64,000 nt of DNA from Pycnococcus provasolii (GCA_938743325.2 OW568866.1:806001-870000), one strand, 5' to 3'; shown: positions 8,224 to 17,729, numbered from the stretch's first letter. Notes: a model not told the origin generated them from the sequence alone. Program-made: numbers and translations.

Positions 8224-10800
8224 TCACATGCACATGCTCGGCGATCGACTCACACTGAGCACATTTTCGTTAAACTTGGATTGGTAGTTGCCAGGCGGGC
8301 CATATTGGCACACCACGTAAACGCTCTGCATGGTGCTCGCGATGGTTCCCGCTGGACAGAGTGCCACGCCGCATCCCACCTTGGTGGTGCTCGCCCACAC
8401 GACCTGCGTGAAATGTCCCGTTGCCATCGAAAAGCCGGGACTGCTGAAGTCGTACATGGGAAGCTCCTTGTCGTACCAGCCTTGCATTGCTCGTGTCGCA
8501 GGGTTGTCACTCAGCAGGTTCGACTCAGACGTGCTTGCGAACATGGACAGATTTTCGCCGACACCGTTCATGCCACTGTGTTTCCATTCGCATTTGTTCG
8601 CGTACACTTGCGATTGAGAGGCAAGGTTGGCGTCCCAATTGAGCTTCTGCGAACCGTGCAGACATCGCTTGTCGTTGTGGGACTTGACAAAGTCCTGAGG
8701 ATTAAACAGCAGTCCAGTTCCTACTTCTCCTGGCACCTTTGCAAACTTCTGCATTGGGCCTGTGCTACTGGACGTGAACGGCTTGATGACGGTGGTTTCC
8801 GTTGACGAAGGCTGAGTGATCAGAACCGAGCCGTCGGCACGTGGAGGAGTCTCTGCGTTGTTCATTTTCTGCTTCTCCTCCTCCATTTGCTGTTCCTCAC
8901 GAATGCGTGCTTCTTGCTTGCTCTTGATCTCAACGAGTTTATTCTTAATCTCGCTCCTTTTCTCGTCACAAGACACGCCGTTATTCCGAGCTTGCTCGAG
9001 GCTCATCGCGTACATCGCCAATTCCCTCCTACTCTGACGATCATGAAGTAGGTAGACGAGCTGGATTTGGTCAGCCTCGCTCTGGCGAGTAATCACCTGG
9101 CGAAGCAGCACACTCGTGGGCACACCACAAGAAGAAGGGGCATCTTCATCGGCGGATGCGACTTGTGCTTCCTCAGATTCACGGGCAGCGAGCAGATTTT
9201 CACAAGGGTAGCGATCACCGCTCAACATGTGAAGCATGGGGATGATCTCGTCAGCTTCGTCAGCTTCCGGCATACCCTGAGGTGCCGGCTGCGTTTTTTC
9301 TGCACAAATTGCCATCGCTTGTCGGATTTGAGATGCCACTTGACTATCCATCGAGTCCAACTTGTCTTCACAGCGAAGTTCCCAGAGACGAACATTCTCC
9401 AAGCCAGAGATTTTGCCGATTTGGTTTCCCATGCAACGCCGTATCCTGTTGCGATAGGCGCGTTGATCGGAAGACGGTCGAGGCAAAACCGACGAACGAT
9501 CCAGGCGAGGATTCCAATTGTTCACCCGCTCTTTGGCCTTTTCGAGTGCGCCGAGTGCCCTGGCGAAACGCGAGTTCAATTGCGAATTTTGCTCATCCGT
9601 CAAACTCTGCGCATTGGTGACTGACGTCTTGTATTCTTCGAGCTTTTGCTGAACGAGGTTTGTTGCCGACGTGATCTCCTCATCGAATAACACACCTGCT
9701 ATTTGCTGTGCCTCGCCGCGTGCGCAATCTTCAATGTCTTCCTGGAGCTTCTCCAGTGCATTGAGAGACGACGCGATTGCGTTGTTATTTCCAAGAGCAT
9801 TCGAATATTTCGTGAGAAACTGAGCGAAGATCTCGTTCTGCGTAGTGTCGGTGCGTGGAATCATTCCTGGCGCAGTCGAGTACGTGGCGTCAGCTATAAT
9901 GTCGTCAAGTTGATCAATGGCATTTGTTGAACGCATGCAGTCGGAAACGATCTTCGAAATCTTTTGAACATCGCGCCCACCAACGACGAGATTTGCAGTA
10001 CGTGCAATATCGACCATCGCCCACAGAAAAGCTTCCGACTTCACACGCTCAAGACTAGCATCACTCAATCCATCGTTCGCCTTGAGAATGCGTTCGCAGG
10101 ACTTCAGAGTCATGGCAAGTGTCACGTGAGGGGGAATCTGAAGCGTCGTCATGGCGTTCGACGTCGTCGATGTGCTGTCGCCTTCTTCCGTTTGTTTTTC
10201 TTCAGCAACTTCACTTCGCAAGCTCGCAAAGATGTGCGGCGTGATCGCTTTGAGATGTCCAACAGTAGCTGTGCTTGGATCATACAGTCGATCTTGATCG
10301 TTCGGATGCTGAGCGTTGTTCTGTACGAGGTAGTTGCGGCGAGCGTCAATATCCTGTTTGACTGTTGTCGCAAAAAAACCATCAGGCTTTGCAAGTGTTG
10401 CGATGAGTGTTGGACACACACTACTAGCTTTCGTCTCATCTGTCACAGTCTCATTCAGTGGTTCCACCTCCATGGACTGTTTTGCGAAGTCAGTCACACT
10501 TGAACGCAGGCTGCTGAAGAAGTTGTTGTTGTTGTTGTTGCTATCGTCGTTGTTGTTGCTTGATTCCACTGTCACCACGGAGTTCGAGCTGCCTCCGTTG
10601 TTGTTGTTCCAGTTACGACGAAAGCGACTAAACAGACCCGTGCCTGACGAGGTGGTCGTGGTTGTTTGCGACGGCACGTTGACTGTATTTTGCGTCGATG
10701 AGGTACTTGGATCGTAGTACGTGACAGACTGCGCAGACAAGCCAGTAGTCACCAGAGTTGACATCACCAACATCAACATCGCCGTCAACATCATCGCCAT
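8224..10800 (-). CDS. Large secreted CAP/SCP (PR-1-like) domain protein
   Basis: 858 residues from the ATG at 10800. The start gives a classic signal peptide (MAMMLTAMLMLVMSTLV, cleavage near GLSA). A long Asn/Ser-rich and helical, Gln/Glu-rich region of about 670 residues with scattered cysteines follows; I recognise no domain in it. The CAP domain occupies roughly residues 695-850: 'FVKSHNDKRCLHG', 'KCEWKHSGMNGVGENLSM', the signature 'GHFTQVVWASTTKVGCG', then 'YVVCQYGPPGNYQ'. The cavity residues (two His, two Glu) appear present. CAP proteins of plants and algae are secreted sterol- or lipid-binding or wall-associated proteins, and most have only 150-250 residues, so this one is unusually large. 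The middle could act as an extracellular stalk or storage region; this is inference. Confidence 0.85.
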   Translation of the reverse strand: MAMMLTAMLMLVMSTLVTTGLSAQSVTYYDPSTSSTQNTVNVPSQTTTTTSSGTGLFSRFRRNWNNNNGGSSNSVVTVESSNNNDDSNNNNNNFFSSLRSSVTDFAKQSMEVEPLNETVTDETKASSVCPTLIATLAKPDGFFATTVKQDIDARRNYLVQNNAQHPNDQDRLYDPSTATVGHLKAITPHIFASLRSEVAEEKQTEEGDSTSTTSNAMTTLQIPPHVTLAMTLKSCERILKANDGLSDASLERVKSEAFLWAMVDIARTANLVVGGRDVQKISKIVSDCMRSTNAIDQLDDIIADATYSTAPGMIPRTDTTQNEIFAQFLTKYSNALGNNNAIASSLNALEKLQEDIEDCARGEAQQIAGVLFDEEITSATNLVQQKLEEYKTSVTNAQSLTDEQNSQLNSRFARALGALEKAKERVNNWNPRLDRSSVLPRPSSDQRAYRNRIRRCMGNQIGKISGLENVRLWELRCEDKLDSMDSQVASQIRQAMAICAEKTQPAPQGMPEADEADEIIPMLHMLSGDRYPCENLLAARESEEAQVASADEDAPSSCGVPTSVLLRQVITRQSEADQIQLVYLLHDRQSRRELAMYAMSLEQARNNGVSCDEKRSEIKNKLVEIKSKQEARIREEQQMEEEKQKMNNAETPPRADGSVLITQPSSTETTVIKPFTSSSTGPMQKFAKVPGEVGTGLLFNPQDFVKSHNDKRCLHGSQKLNWDANLASQSQVYANKCEWKHSGMNGVGENLSMFASTSESNLLSDNPATRAMQGWYDKELPMYDFSSPGFSMATGHFTQVVWASTTKVGCGVALCPAGTIASTMQSVYVVCQYGPPGNYQSKFNENVLSVSRSPSMCM

Positions 10801-11100
10801 CCGGTGCCACAACAATGACAATGACAATGAAGTAAAAGCAAGAAGAGGCTGAGACACGCATGGAGAAGGCGAGAAGTAACAACAAACCCCCTCAAACACT
10901 CCCAAACATCCAAATATTCTCTATCAAATATATCTCCCACCCTTCCACCTAAAGGGCACACCCTGCCCGCCTTGGCACCATCTCATGAGATAAAAAATTG
11001 ACAGCTTTCGTTGTCTCCTCCATGTCGTTGTCTCCTCCATGTCGTTGTCTCCTCGTTGTCTCCTCCATCTCGTTGTCTCCTCCATCTCATTGTCTTAGCC
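10801..11100. promoter_or_regulatory. Divergent intergenic region with 17-bp minisatellite
   Basis: Shared 5' flank of the CAP gene (-) and the deaminase-like gene (+). A 17-base unit, CGTTGTCTCCTCCATGT, is repeated about five times with small changes at 11009-11094 and ends six bases before the ATG at 11101, so it would lie in the 5' UTR. The rest is A/T- and C-rich without a recognisable motif. Confidence 0.6.
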
Positions 11101-12192
11101 ATGCCCAAGTGTGGGAGAGGAGGGTGTGGTTGCGGGGCTGCTGTTGTTGTTGTCCGGGACAGAGGACTAACAGTGAAGGAGGTGAAGGAGATGTGGTGCT
11201 CGCTGGACGACGAGGAGGTGGTGTTGGGGAATGACATTAGGAACGCCCATACCGCTGAAAATGCGGAAGCGCTTTTGAAGGGGTTGGTGGGCGGCGACTT
11301 GGAGGTGATAGAGGAGGTGCAGGCGTCAGGAGTGAAGAGTGTGAGGAGGGTGAGGAGGGGTGAAGAGAGTGATGAGGGTGGTCAGATGTTTCTGGATGAT
11401 GGGTGCGACCATCATGCCGAAAGGCAATTGAGGTACGCCCGGACAGGAACGCACATACTGTTGTCCACGGTGGGAATATGCCCTGCCTGTGAGCAGTGGT
11501 TAGTGCTCTTGGCGAGGGAGTTGGGTTGTGTTTTGTTTTGCCTGTCTGGAGCTGTGTATGTAGCGCCGTCGTTGTTTCGCATTGATGGGAATGTGGTCAT
11601 GGACGACAGCGACTTCGCGCCGTCAGCGAAGGTGGAGCGCATAGCGCTCCCGCAGCTTGGGTGCGCGCAGATGGCTATTACAGCGCAAATAGCTGAAAGA
11701 CGACTGGTGGCACCCACACCACCCGCGGAGACCCGCAAGCGCAAGCGGGCGGAGGCGGATCATGACGTCGTGGCTGAGCTTTGCGTGGATGGTGTGAGCA
11801 GTGTCCAGATTACAAAACCGACCAGCCACAACAGCCAATATCCGCAGTTGCCCAAGTTGGACAACTGCGAGTGGTGCGCCGGCGATTTCGGCATCCACTA
11901 CAGGACTAAAAAGCCACTGCGCAACACATACGCAGACCGCATCGTGTGCGCGAACTGCAACCAGTTTGCCAAAAATCGTGATCAAGGGTCACGTGCCGCC
12001 TGCCACTTGCCGCCGCTCGCCTGCTGCATCAACACGAAACTTTTGAAAAAGGTGTGCAAGCGCAATGGACTGCACCTGCTTACTCCCGAAGCGAGGAAGG
12101 AGTACGGGGAGTACGAGCTCAAGCCCATCCTGCGGAAGGGTAAACCAGTGAAGGGCAAAGATGCCCTTTACGCGAAGCTGCACGACCTTTAA
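11101..12192 (+). CDS. Deaminase-like zinc protein, HAE...CPAC motif (unknown function)
   Basis: 363 residues from the ATG at 11101 (MPKCGRGGCGCG). The frame is open further upstream through the minisatellite, but this is the first well-placed ATG. Residues 102-133 read C-D-H-H-A-E-R-Q...I-C-P-A-C-E-Q-W: His105-Ala-Glu107 and Cys127/Cys130 spaced by 20 residues, which matches the H(A)E plus CxxC zinc/catalytic signature of the cytidine-deaminase-like superfamily. The usual order is P-C-x-x-C, so the C-P-A-C form is atypical. The C-terminal half has a second cysteine set (CEWCAGDF, then VCANCNQF and ACCINTK) that could bind another zinc, and a conserved ending 'YELKPILRKGKPVKGKDAL' shared with the copy at 6 kb. 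No signal peptide or membrane segment. Substrate (nucleotide, RNA, DNA) cannot be told. It could also be a structural zinc protein only. Confidence 0.6.
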   Translation: MPKCGRGGCGCGAAVVVVRDRGLTVKEVKEMWCSLDDEEVVLGNDIRNAHTAENAEALLKGLVGGDLEVIEEVQASGVKSVRRVRRGEESDEGGQMFLDDGCDHHAERQLRYARTGTHILLSTVGICPACEQWLVLLARELGCVLFCLSGAVYVAPSLFRIDGNVVMDDSDFAPSAKVERIALPQLGCAQMAITAQIAERRLVAPTPPAETRKRKRAEADHDVVAELCVDGVSSVQITKPTSHNSQYPQLPKLDNCEWCAGDFGIHYRTKKPLRNTYADRIVCANCNQFAKNRDQGSRAACHLPPLACCINTKLLKKVCKRNGLHLLTPEARKEYGEYELKPILRKGKPVKGKDALYAKLHDL

Positions 12193-12244
12193 CCTGTTGT
12201 TTTTTTTTTGGTGTGAGAGTTTGAGTTTGAGTTTGAGTTTGAGT
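12193..12244 (+). repeat. Poly-T and (GAGTTT)n tract
   Basis: Directly after the TAA of the deaminase-like gene: a run of nine or more T, then four to five GAGTTT hexamers leading into the 146-bp repeats. Confidence 0.8.
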
Positions 12245-12768
12245 AAGGCGGCAATCTTGTTTTTCAGGATGCCCACCCTACGAGCACACCTTGCAAGAAA
12301 AACTACAAGGGCATGGCTTGTTTTTGCCAAGCTTGAGAAGGTGGTACATTTTACCAAACCTCCGACTGTGTTATTAACATTCCTGCTCCCAAGGCGGCAA
12401 TCTTGTTTTTCAGGATGCCCACCCTACGAGCACACCTTGCAAGAAAAACTACAAGGGCATGGCTTGTTTTTGCCAAGCTTGAGAAGGTGGTACATTTTAC
12501 CAAACCTCCGACTGTGTTATTAACATTCCTGCTCCCAAGGCGGCAATCTTGTTTTTCAGGATGCCCACCCTACGAGCACACCTTGCAAGAAAAACTACAA
12601 GGGCATGGCTTGTTTTTGCCAAGCTTGAGAAGGTGGTACATTTTACCAAACCTCCGACTGTGTTATTAACATTCCTGCTCCCAAGGCGGCAATCTTGTTT
12701 TTCAGGATGCCCACCCTACGAGCACACCTTGCAAGAAAAACTACAAGGGCATGGCTTGTTTTTGCCAT
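12245..12768 (+). repeat. 146-bp tandem repeat, 3 full + 1 partial unit
   Basis: Units begin at 12245, 12391, 12537 and 12683 and look identical by eye. The fourth stops at ~12768, where it turns into the Ulp1 coding frame. Each unit contains a pyrimidine stretch ending in CAG followed by GATGCCCACC, a GTGGTA 73 bases later, and TTATTAAC upstream of the next CAG. This looks like a 73-base exon and a 73-base intron repeated, but that is inference. In units 1-3 the ATG equivalent to the Ulp1 start opens a seven-codon ORF (MACFCQA, then stop). Confidence 0.9.
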
Positions 12769-15645
12769 ACTCACGGTAGTGCTCAGTACGCACGCGCAAG
12801 GGGTGCTCTACAGTCGGAAGAGCAGGGAAAGCAGCCTTTCACAGCCTACAACAAACCATCAGGCGTGAAGGCGAAAAGCACATTCGACTTTTCCAGCCAA
12901 AGTGATGACGACGCTTTCGAGGAACCACCGCAAGACAAGAAGCCACCAAACAAGCGCCGTGCCACTGCGAAAGACAACGAAGACACCTTCAACGTTGGAG
13001 AACTTGACGTCACCTTGGGCCGAGGCACACGCACAACATCCACCTATCCGATGGCTCGACCACAGCGCAATGCAGCAGTCGTGGCCAATGCTCGACGCAG
13101 TCAACGGTTGCATGAGGAGTCGCTGCATAAGAATGCAGCGCCTGAGGTTGTGGACTTGCTCGATCCAGATGACGGCGACGATGGGCGTGCCTCTGACGCG
13201 GAATTCGAGGAGGCGAGCAAGTCCGTGCAGGAGAGTGGCAGGACCAGGAGAGGGCGAGCAAATAGGCGCTGGGCGAGCCAACGACCTGTGAGCGAGAAGC
13301 TTGCCAGTCTACGCGCAGTGTACCCGCTCGTGGCTTCATCCGCAGCCGCGAGCGCCGTTGCTGTCATCGATGCAGACGACGATGCGGCAGCCGAAGCAAA
13401 GGCTGCGAAAGCTGGGGGCGTGAACGTGGAGCTGAGCGGGGCAGATCTTGCCTTCCTCGAGAGGGGGGAATTTCTGAACGACACCGTCATCGACTGGCGC
13501 GTGCTACGCGTGAAGCTGGAAGATTTGGCGGAACAACCTGACGTGCTCAGACGCTGCCACTTCTTCAACTCATTCTTCTACAAGAAGCTCAATCCATACC
13601 ACGGCGAATCGAAGAGCAGGCGGTACGACGATTCTCATCGCCCAAAGATCATGTACGACGCGGTGCTGCGCTGGGTGAAGGATTTGAATCTGATGGAGAA
13701 GGATTTCATTTTCGTGCCCATACATCACCTTCAGCATTGGAGCCTTGCGGTTATCTGCTTCCCTCGGCACGTGATGACGAATGTAGACGAGCGTCCTGGA
13801 ACGCAAACGCCATGCATCCTGCACTTCGACTCGGTGGCAGGTGGACACGAAACAGATCATGTCGTCGATGCCCTGCGCAGATTCTGCTTCTTCGAGTACA
13901 AGAGGGAATTCTACATCAAGTCGAACCTGACATTGACGGAGAAGAACACGCATCTGAACGATGCCGAGAAGCGGTTCCAAGCGAACAAGAGATTTCCGGG
14001 AGAGCGTGCCGTTCGAAATTCTTATGCTCGACAGCAGAATCACTACGACTGCGGCTTGTTTGTCATCGAGTACATTCGCCAGCTCACGCAGTCGCATCTG
14101 GCTGTGCTCGACACAAAGCTCACGGATATCCAGCAGTACTTTGACACGGCGTGGTTCGACAGGAGGCGCCCCAACCTGCTTCGCAGCGAGATGTACGCGG
14201 ATCTCCTCGCTATTGTCGTGCAGCAGAATGGGGGAGAACGTGCGCTTGAGAAATACAATCACGAGCGCACTAAAATGCAGCAAGCGTCTCGTGACGTGAG
14301 AAAACTCGACGGCAAGATTGCGGTGCTCGCGGAGGCGATTGATCTGGAGAAGACGTGGAGGGAGAAGGTGGGAAAATTGCAGGAGCAGCATCGGAAAAGT
14401 CGGCAGAAACAGGCAGCGGCAGCTTCGGCGGTGGCGGTGGACCTCACGGGTGCTGCAAGCTTAAGCCCAGCAGCGAAGAAATTGCGCAGGTCGTCGTCGT
14501 CTGCAGAGGATGCGCAAGCGATGGCTGCAGAGGTGCCAACGTGGAAATCTGAGGCACATGCTTACATCGCGAAAGCGACTTCTGGCGACGACAGGCTTCT
14601 GCTTGCGCAATTCATCTTATCACAAGACGAGGGCGCGGAAAAGAAGAACGTGATGGTCCGAAACCGCTACGGAGGAGCGGAAGACGACGGTACAGGCTGG
14701 ATCACGGCAGATATTCGTCACATGGGCAACGGCATGATTCAGGTGACTGCTACGGGGAGCTATGCAGGTCAGGATAACTCGTTCGAGGATGACTGGAAGT
14801 CGATTGCCATGCGCGAGCGCGAAGGTTGCGATCTTGCGGACCCTGCGGAGATGATTTTGGACGATGAAATGCCCATCAATCAGACGAACGACGTGGTGGC
14901 GCTCGACGAGAGGCCACGACGACGACCACAGCGCAACGCAGCAGTCGTGGCCAATGCGGCGATTCGCAGCCAGCTCGCCGCCGCCGCTGCTCCACCACCT
15001 TCCGCTCCGCCTACTGCCCCACCCGCTCGACGACCATCCGCCGCCGCTGCTGCTCCATTTCGATGCTCGTATTGTGCAACGTCTCATACCAGCCAAACCA
15101 GACAACATCTATGCGAGATGAGCTGCAACCTGTGCTGCTCACAACTGATAAGAGATGCGTGCCGGGCACTAATCTCTATGTGTGTGTCTAATCTCCGGAG
15201 TTCTTCGGAGAGCGGCGACGTCGCGCGACGCATCGTCGAGGCGGGCGGGGTGGACACCATTTTGTCGGCGATGCGTGCTCACGAGACGCGCCCGGACGTG
15301 CTGGAGTACGCGATCGCGACACTTAATATCTTGTGTTTTGGGTTAGGGTCGTGTGAGAACACACGACGCATCGTCGAGGCGGGGGGTGTGGCCGCCATAT
15401 TATCGGCGGTGCGTGCGCAGCCCTTTGCCGGCGTGAAAAAGCAGGCTCACGCTGCAATGCAGAACATGAGCTCAAACGCGAAAATGATGGGCGATGCGGA
15501 CGTCGCGGCCGCCATAGTGTCGGCGGTGCGTGCGCACAAGGCCCTGGGTGGTGATCCGAACACCCGTCACAAGCCGTGGTGTCCCCAGCATGAAAGCCGG
15601 TACAATGAAAGCCGGCATCTGCCGTGCCAATGCTCGCGCTACTAG
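12751..15645 (+). CDS. Ulp1/SENP-type cysteine protease (C48) with ARM-like tail
   Basis: 964 residues from ATG 12751, which lies in the last 146-bp repeat; an upstream exon is possible because the frame stays open before it. Residues ~230-480 form the C48 peptidase: 'LxxGEFLNDTVIDW' entry motif, catalytic His329 (QHWSLAVI), Asp360 (HFDSVAG), Gln428 and Cys434 (QQNHYDCGLF). These proteases process SUMO or deconjugate it from proteins, mostly at the nucleus; a NEDD8-type target is also possible. An acidic/basic disordered leader precedes it and a coiled coil (residues ~500-565) follows. The sequence RPQRNAAVVANA occurs twice (about residues 107 and 729). The last ~130 residues hold two to three ARM-type repeats (RRIVEAGGVxxILSAxRA). 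Ulp1 proteins are not known to me to carry ARM repeats, so this is a fusion or read-through into an ARM gene remnant. Confidence 0.85.
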   Translation: MACFCHTHGSAQYARARGALQSEEQGKQPFTAYNKPSGVKAKSTFDFSSQSDDDAFEEPPQDKKPPNKRRATAKDNEDTFNVGELDVTLGRGTRTTSTYPMARPQRNAAVVANARRSQRLHEESLHKNAAPEVVDLLDPDDGDDGRASDAEFEEASKSVQESGRTRRGRANRRWASQRPVSEKLASLRAVYPLVASSAAASAVAVIDADDDAAAEAKAAKAGGVNVELSGADLAFLERGEFLNDTVIDWRVLRVKLEDLAEQPDVLRRCHFFNSFFYKKLNPYHGESKSRRYDDSHRPKIMYDAVLRWVKDLNLMEKDFIFVPIHHLQHWSLAVICFPRHVMTNVDERPGTQTPCILHFDSVAGGHETDHVVDALRRFCFFEYKREFYIKSNLTLTEKNTHLNDAEKRFQANKRFPGERAVRNSYARQQNHYDCGLFVIEYIRQLTQSHLAVLDTKLTDIQQYFDTAWFDRRRPNLLRSEMYADLLAIVVQQNGGERALEKYNHERTKMQQASRDVRKLDGKIAVLAEAIDLEKTWREKVGKLQEQHRKSRQKQAAAASAVAVDLTGAASLSPAAKKLRRSSSSAEDAQAMAAEVPTWKSEAHAYIAKATSGDDRLLLAQFILSQDEGAEKKNVMVRNRYGGAEDDGTGWITADIRHMGNGMIQVTATGSYAGQDNSFEDDWKSIAMREREGCDLADPAEMILDDEMPINQTNDVVALDERPRRRPQRNAAVVANAAIRSQLAAAAAPPPSAPPTAPPARRPSAAAAAPFRCSYCATSHTSQTRQHLCEMSCNLCCSQLIRDACRALISMCVSNLRSSSESGDVARRIVEAGGVDTILSAMRAHETRPDVLEYAIATLNILCFGLGSCENTRRIVEAGGVAAILSAVRAQPFAGVKKQAHAAMQNMSSNAKMMGDADVAAAIVSAVRAHKALGGDPNTRHKPWCPQHESRYNESRHLPCQCSRY

Positions 15646-16120
15646 AGCCGATGGGCGAAGGCTAGGCTAGTTATAAAAGTAACAAAACTCTCTTAAACTT
15701 GTCCCTCTTCGGCATCCCCCCATTCTTGTACACGTCTAGACTCCTTTTACTCCTTGGCATATCGTAGACAAATCACGCTTGTTTCTGAGCACGTATTTTC
15801 GCACATCCGTCGATCGTCGCCACGTCGCATGTTCATCGCCAGCATCCCACAAGCCCAAAGGTTGTGTCCTCGTTCGCCAGCAAACGACGCATCGGTAAGT
15901 CGAGTACCGCAAGCGCCGACAACGCATTGGCAGCGCGCATACAGATAGCATATGCACTCCCCCCACGCATGAAGAAAGTGCATACGACTGCTGCGTGGAC
16001 GGCGGCTGATTCGCGAACGCACCAGCACCGAGAAGCGCAAGGCTAGGCTGTCATGTTCCTTTTCTTTTTCGTTATTTGGTTGTAGTTATGTTACATCGTA
16101 CTGCGTGTATTACTGTGTCA
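15646..16120. other. Intergenic stretch, possible small exon, no clear gene
   Basis: 475 bases between the Ulp1 stop and the DTW stop. Two overlapping open frames exist. One on + (from ~15797 to 16045, no ATG) contains 'SPKVVSSFASKRRIG' followed by a good splice-donor sequence CGGTAAGT. One on - (16040-15747) contains 'GACGTRLTDASFAGERGHNL'. Neither resembles a family I know. The word AAGGCTAGGCT occurs at both 15660 and 16040. I cannot decide between noncoding sequence and a small spliced gene. Confidence 0.35.
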
Positions 16121-17439
16121 CTATACGTCGTCGCAATACACAGCCTCCGTGCCGTTCTGCAAGAGAAGGCGGTCCACCTTGCGTCGCAGAACCGCGCGCA
16201 AAGTCTCGTCCAAAGCCATCGCGCCGTCGCGACCGTCCGGGTCCAGCGCGCGAATCGCAATGCCGCACGCCTCAAGTGTGCACAGCCTTCCGGAACCAGG
16301 GCCGCGATACATGCGCACGGGCGCCAACAAGCTCGAAGGCGCCGTCTCGTCGTCTGTGGGTGCATCGCCAGCGGCAAGCGCCTGCCAGTACGCCCTGTCC
16401 GTGGATTTCCAGTAGCTTGCTTTGCGCCTTGCATCGCCGCGAGCGAATACCGGCTTGCGAACGACGGCATCGGCGTCGCTGTCTGCGCCGAACGCGACGA
16501 GGTGCACGTGCGGTGGCCTTGGTTCAGGAAGTTCGCGGTACATGCGCCTCGCGTGGCCCCACGTGCCATCTAGCACGACGAGGTCGCACGCGCTGACGCC
16601 GTTCTCGCGCATCGTCTCAGCGACGCGAGAAATCGGCTCAGCATCCGGTGCGGGATAGAGTACGAGCGTTGGCCGCGACGCACTCGCTGTGTGGAGCAGG
16701 TTGAGCAGCTAGAGCGACGACTCGCGATGCCCAAGAAGGTGGAGGCGCGACTTCTCGCTACCCAGCACGTGGCAGAGCATGTTCCCGGTGTTTGACGCCG
16801 AACCGAACTCCTCATGGTGCATCCACACGTGAACCTTGTGCGGCGTGGTGACGTTTGTCTCCTGGCACATGTCTCGAACGATGTTGCAGACGCAGTAGCG
16901 TGGATTGAGCCAGCAGCTGGGGCAGCGGTTCGCGCTGAGCGCCTTTCGCGCCCACCAGAGTGCGGATATATCCTGCTTATCTTCCGGCGCCACGGACGCA
17001 TCTTTCAGCGTCGCGTGAACAGCGTCGCGTCTCTCTTCGAAGAACGTCGCGTCAACAGGCTGCACATCTTGCCTATTATGTATGTCGAACGCGAGCGACG
17101 CGCGTAGCGCACCTGCACCCACACCTGCACCGCCAGTTGTCGGCCCCGCCGCAGCTTTCAGCGCCGATGTCGATGACGTTTGCGGAGTGTTTTGACAACG
17201 CCGAAGTACTTTGAAGACGTCGAATTGTCTTTCGCCTTCTCTTGTCCCTGGAGCGACCCATGGCTCTTCTTGCTCTTCTTTCCAGGTGGTCCCGGCGGCG
17301 GCGGTGGTGGTGTTGGTGATGGCATCGGCGGCGGTGGCGGTGGTGCCTTCCCGCGCGCGGACTGCACAACCTTGCTGCCGTTGCGTCCTAGATACTGACC
17401 TGCGGGCTTGTTCGCAAAGTTGGTCACAGCGTTGGTCAC
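16121..17439 (-). pseudogene. Broken DTW-domain (tRNA aminocarboxypropyltransferase-like) gene
   Basis: The minus strand encodes a DTW domain in order: zinc-binding 'CPSCWLNPRYCVC', 'HVWMHHEEFGSASNTGNML', 'LVLYPAPDAEP' and 'LVVLDGTWGHARRM', which carries the D-x-T-W signature. DTWD1/DTWD2 and bacterial TapT enzymes add the acp group to uridine in tRNA using S-adenosylmethionine. Two breaks are visible: an in-frame TAG at 16709-16711 in the middle of the domain (the frame is the same on both sides), and a one-base frame change near 17190-17230 that separates the Pro-rich N-terminal segment (KAPPPPPPMPSPTPPPPPPG) from the domain. No ATG fits the 5' end; an acceptor-like CAG/G near 17460 suggests an upstream exon. 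Either a young pseudogene or sequence errors. The true stop is also TAG, which argues against codon reassignment. Confidence 0.75.
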
Positions 17440-17541
17440 CGCGCTGGAGGAAATTTTCCCTGCCCGGGCTGCCGGGCTCTTTGCCTCTTGGGGATCCCGG
17501 TCGAGCCCTTTTTTTCGCTATGCGGGGAAAACTAACAAGTA

Positions 17542-17621
17542 ACAACTGAAATCTATGGCGTCTCGCCTGAAGTTAATGTCAAGATGACGAAGTCCACGTC
17601 TGAAGCGGAAGTTGAACGATG

Positions 17622-17662
<41 letters not shown>

Positions 17663-17729
17663 TGGGAAAACTAACAACTGAAATCTATGGCGTCTCGCCT
17701 GAAGTTAATGTCAAGATGACGAAGTCCAT
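17542..17729 (+). repeat. In-frame direct repeat pair, 132 bp apart
   Basis: A ~56-base sequence starting ACAACTGAAATCTATGGCGT occurs at 17542 and again at 17674. Between the copies lie GCC and GAC trinucleotide runs (17632-17660). The 132-base offset keeps the frame of the small ORF at 17584, so both copies would encode TTEIYGVSPEVNVKMTKS. Confidence 0.85.

Noticed and set aside
12245-12768. CRISPR array
   Set aside because: Units are contiguous identical 146-bp repeats without unique spacers, in a eukaryotic setting.
16709-16711. TAG reassigned as a sense codon
   Set aside because: The same gene ends with TAG and other genes use normal stops; a mutation or base error is simpler.
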